A model generated the notes under the pieces. The model saw only the letters and a list, made by a program, of their open reading frames with translations, was not told the origin of the DNA and made no database searches. From NCBI GenBank assembly GCA_964475415.1, contig CAYYWZ010000084.1:1-15386 (forward strand): DNA of 15,386 bases, written 5' to 3'. The position numbers were made by a program, and so were the translations under genes. This stretch comes from CALCMJ01 sp964475415 (lineage in GTDB: Bacteria; Bacteroidota; Bacteroidia; Chitinophagales; Saprospiraceae). This document shows positions 14,249-15,386 of the stretch, piece after piece (position 1 is the first letter of the stretch; each line of letters starts with the position of its first letter).

Positions 14249-15313
14249 CTAGAATAGATCCTCTATCCTATCTTTTCGGATCGCCTGCCAGGCCATATCA
14301 CTTAGGAATTTTGCTAGTTGATCTAGATGAGCAAACTTAGGATTAGTTGCCAATCCTTTATCAAATCTATAAAATATCTGTTGTGCTATTACAGCAATTT
14401 TGAACAAACCAAAGACATAATAAAATACCAAATGATCTACTTTTCTTCCAGATTTTTTTTCATACATTTCAGCTAAAGCAATTCTACCTGGATTTCCGTT
14501 CATAATAGTAGGCGAAGGTATTCCTATCTTATCCAATGGCCCGTCTGAAGCCATAGTCCAATACCCTAAGGTTGTCCCAAGATCCATCAATGGATCTCCT
14601 ATGGTACACATCTCCCAATCTAGTACAGCATGAATTTTTTCCCAACTGTCATTCGCAAAAACCACATTATCATATCTATAATCATTATGTATGAGACAAT
14701 GATCATATGTTGTTGGCTGACTATCTGCCATCCATTCCATTACCTTATGAGCAGAAGGGATTTCCTGTGTAGCAGCTTTGACATATTGCTTACTCCAGTT
14801 GCTAATTTGTCGCTCTACATAACCAACAGGTTTTCCAAGATCTCGAAGATCTGTCTCATGCAAATCCACACGATGTAATTCTACCCAAGTATCTAACCAT
14901 GAATTAGATATGATTCTAAACTCAGATGAACTTATCTTCCTTTTCTGGGCTTCGAACAAATTAAGAATTACACCTTCTACTTTTTCCATCAAATAAAAAG
15001 GTGCTCCCATCACGGCATTATCTTCACAAAAGGCATACACCTTTGGTAGTTTATCAAACACCTTACTCAGTTTATCTTGCACTTTATATTCTCTACCCAT
15101 ATCATGCCCATATTTGACGGCACCATGAGGAGGTCTTCTCAGAACACATTTTTGATTACCTGCAGTGATTTGATAAGTAAGATTAGAATATCCATTTGTA
15201 AACTGCTTTATATCTAATTCAGAATGCTTATCCTGTAGCCATTCTACTTTAAGCAAATAGTCTTTGAGTTTTTGAAGATCGAAAGCATCCTTGTTTGATA
15301 GATTTTTTAACAT
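14249..15313 (-). CDS. Phosphotransferase-fold protein of the ACAD10/ACAD11-associated type (APH family)
   Basis: A 354-residue protein with the aminoglycoside-phosphotransferase/kinase-like fold. FTNGYSNLTYQI (38-49) corresponds to the nucleotide-binding loop and CVLRRPPHGAVKYGHDMGREY (56-76) to the adjacent strand. CLIHNDYRYDNVVF (206-219) holds the catalytic loop, with Asp211 and Asn216. VLDWEMCTIGDPLMDLG (230-246) is the metal-binding DW(E/D) segment. The same domain is fused to acyl-CoA dehydrogenases in eukaryotic ACAD10/11, where it is thought to phosphorylate 4-hydroxyacyl-CoA; bacterial stand-alone versions (such as mycobacterial FadE36-type proteins) sit near fatty-acid genes. Its position beside the enoyl-CoA isomerase and facing fadN-fadA supports an acyl-CoA role. 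It is probably not an antibiotic-resistance gene. The start at 15313 gives the usual N-terminus. Confidence 0.88.
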   Translation of the reverse strand: MLKNLSNKDAFDLQKLKDYLLKVEWLQDKHSELDIKQFTNGYSNLTYQITAGNQKCVLRRPPHGAVKYGHDMGREYKVQDKLSKVFDKLPKVYAFCEDNAVMGAPFYLMEKVEGVILNLFEAQKRKISSSEFRIISNSWLDTWVELHRVDLHETDLRDLGKPVGYVERQISNWSKQYVKAATQEIPSAHKVMEWMADSQPTTYDHCLIHNDYRYDNVVFANDSWEKIHAVLDWEMCTIGDPLMDLGTTLGYWTMASDGPLDKIGIPSPTIMNGNPGRIALAEMYEKKSGRKVDHLVFYYVFGLFKIAVIAQQIFYRFDKGLATNPKFAHLDQLAKFLSDMAWQAIRKDRIEDLF

Positions 15314-15386
15314 AAGATTTCTAAGTTAGCTAATTGCAGATGAACGATATACTATCTCCTGAAATATTCTTTCTATTGACAAATAA

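Noticed and set aside
14249..15313. Antibiotic (aminoglycoside) phosphotransferase resistance gene.
   Set aside because: The motifs HNDYRYDN and DWEMCTIGDP match the ACAD10/11-associated group, and the neighbours are fatty-acid genes.
15314..15386. Possible end of another minus-strand gene upstream of the phosphotransferase-like gene; also a weak half-match (CTAAGTTA) to the beta-oxidation palindrome.
   Set aside because: The readable frames are short and show no recognisable protein. The half-match lacks the second arm.

Overview
The window looks like a draft-assembly piece (one 100-N gap) of an AT-rich Bacteroidota chromosome, probably Saprospiria or Flavobacteriia. The signs are a C-terminal type IX secretion (T9SS) sorting domain on a secreted serine hydrolase, several lipoproteins with Bacteroidota-type signal peptides, a TlpA-like thioredoxin lipoprotein, an ECF sigma factor overlapping a DUF6768-like membrane protein, and A-rich rather than Shine-Dalgarno-rich sequence before start codons. 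I cannot name the genus.

Layout. 1-723 (minus): 5' part of an isoaspartyl peptidase/L-asparaginase gene that runs off the left edge. 724-889: divergent intergenic region holding two tandem palindromes that can also fold into one long hairpin. 890-3039 (plus): envelope-related run of three genes: a DgkA-type lipid kinase, a secreted SGNH/GDSL hydrolase and a secreted M23 metallopeptidase. 3072-4000 (minus): ECF sigma factor gene followed, with a 4-nt overlap, by a two-helix membrane protein gene. 4208-4927 (plus): broken beta-lactamase-family serine hydrolase with a T9SS tail, carrying a frameshift, an assembly gap and an in-frame stop. 5019-9282 (minus): five genes, namely a cysteine-containing small lipoprotein, a lipoprotein with conserved-looking Cys/His residues, a membrane-anchored metallo-beta-lactamase-fold hydrolase of the NAPE-PLD/UlaG type, a TlpA-like thioredoxin lipoprotein and a DUF3060-like repeat lipoprotein.

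9639-15313 is a fatty-acid beta-oxidation block. FadN-type 3-hydroxyacyl-CoA dehydrogenase/enoyl-CoA hydratase and FadA-type thiolase genes run on the plus strand and end at a strong rho-independent terminator. Facing them on the minus strand are an ECI1-like enoyl-CoA isomerase and an ACAD10/11-type phosphotransferase-fold protein. Together these cover hydration, oxidation and thiolysis of acyl-CoA, plus isomerisation of double bonds from unsaturated fatty acids. Acyl-CoA dehydrogenase, acyl-CoA ligase and a regulator are not in the window.

The most interesting non-coding signal is a palindrome with half-site AGTTAAATTT. It lies about 50-60 bp before the start codons of both the fadN-like gene and the isomerase gene, with 18 of 19 core bases identical in the same orientation relative to each gene. 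This looks like an operator of a shared fatty-acid regulon. I found no defence system, CRISPR array, tRNA, rRNA or insertion sequence. Most of the window is ordinary housekeeping and envelope content.
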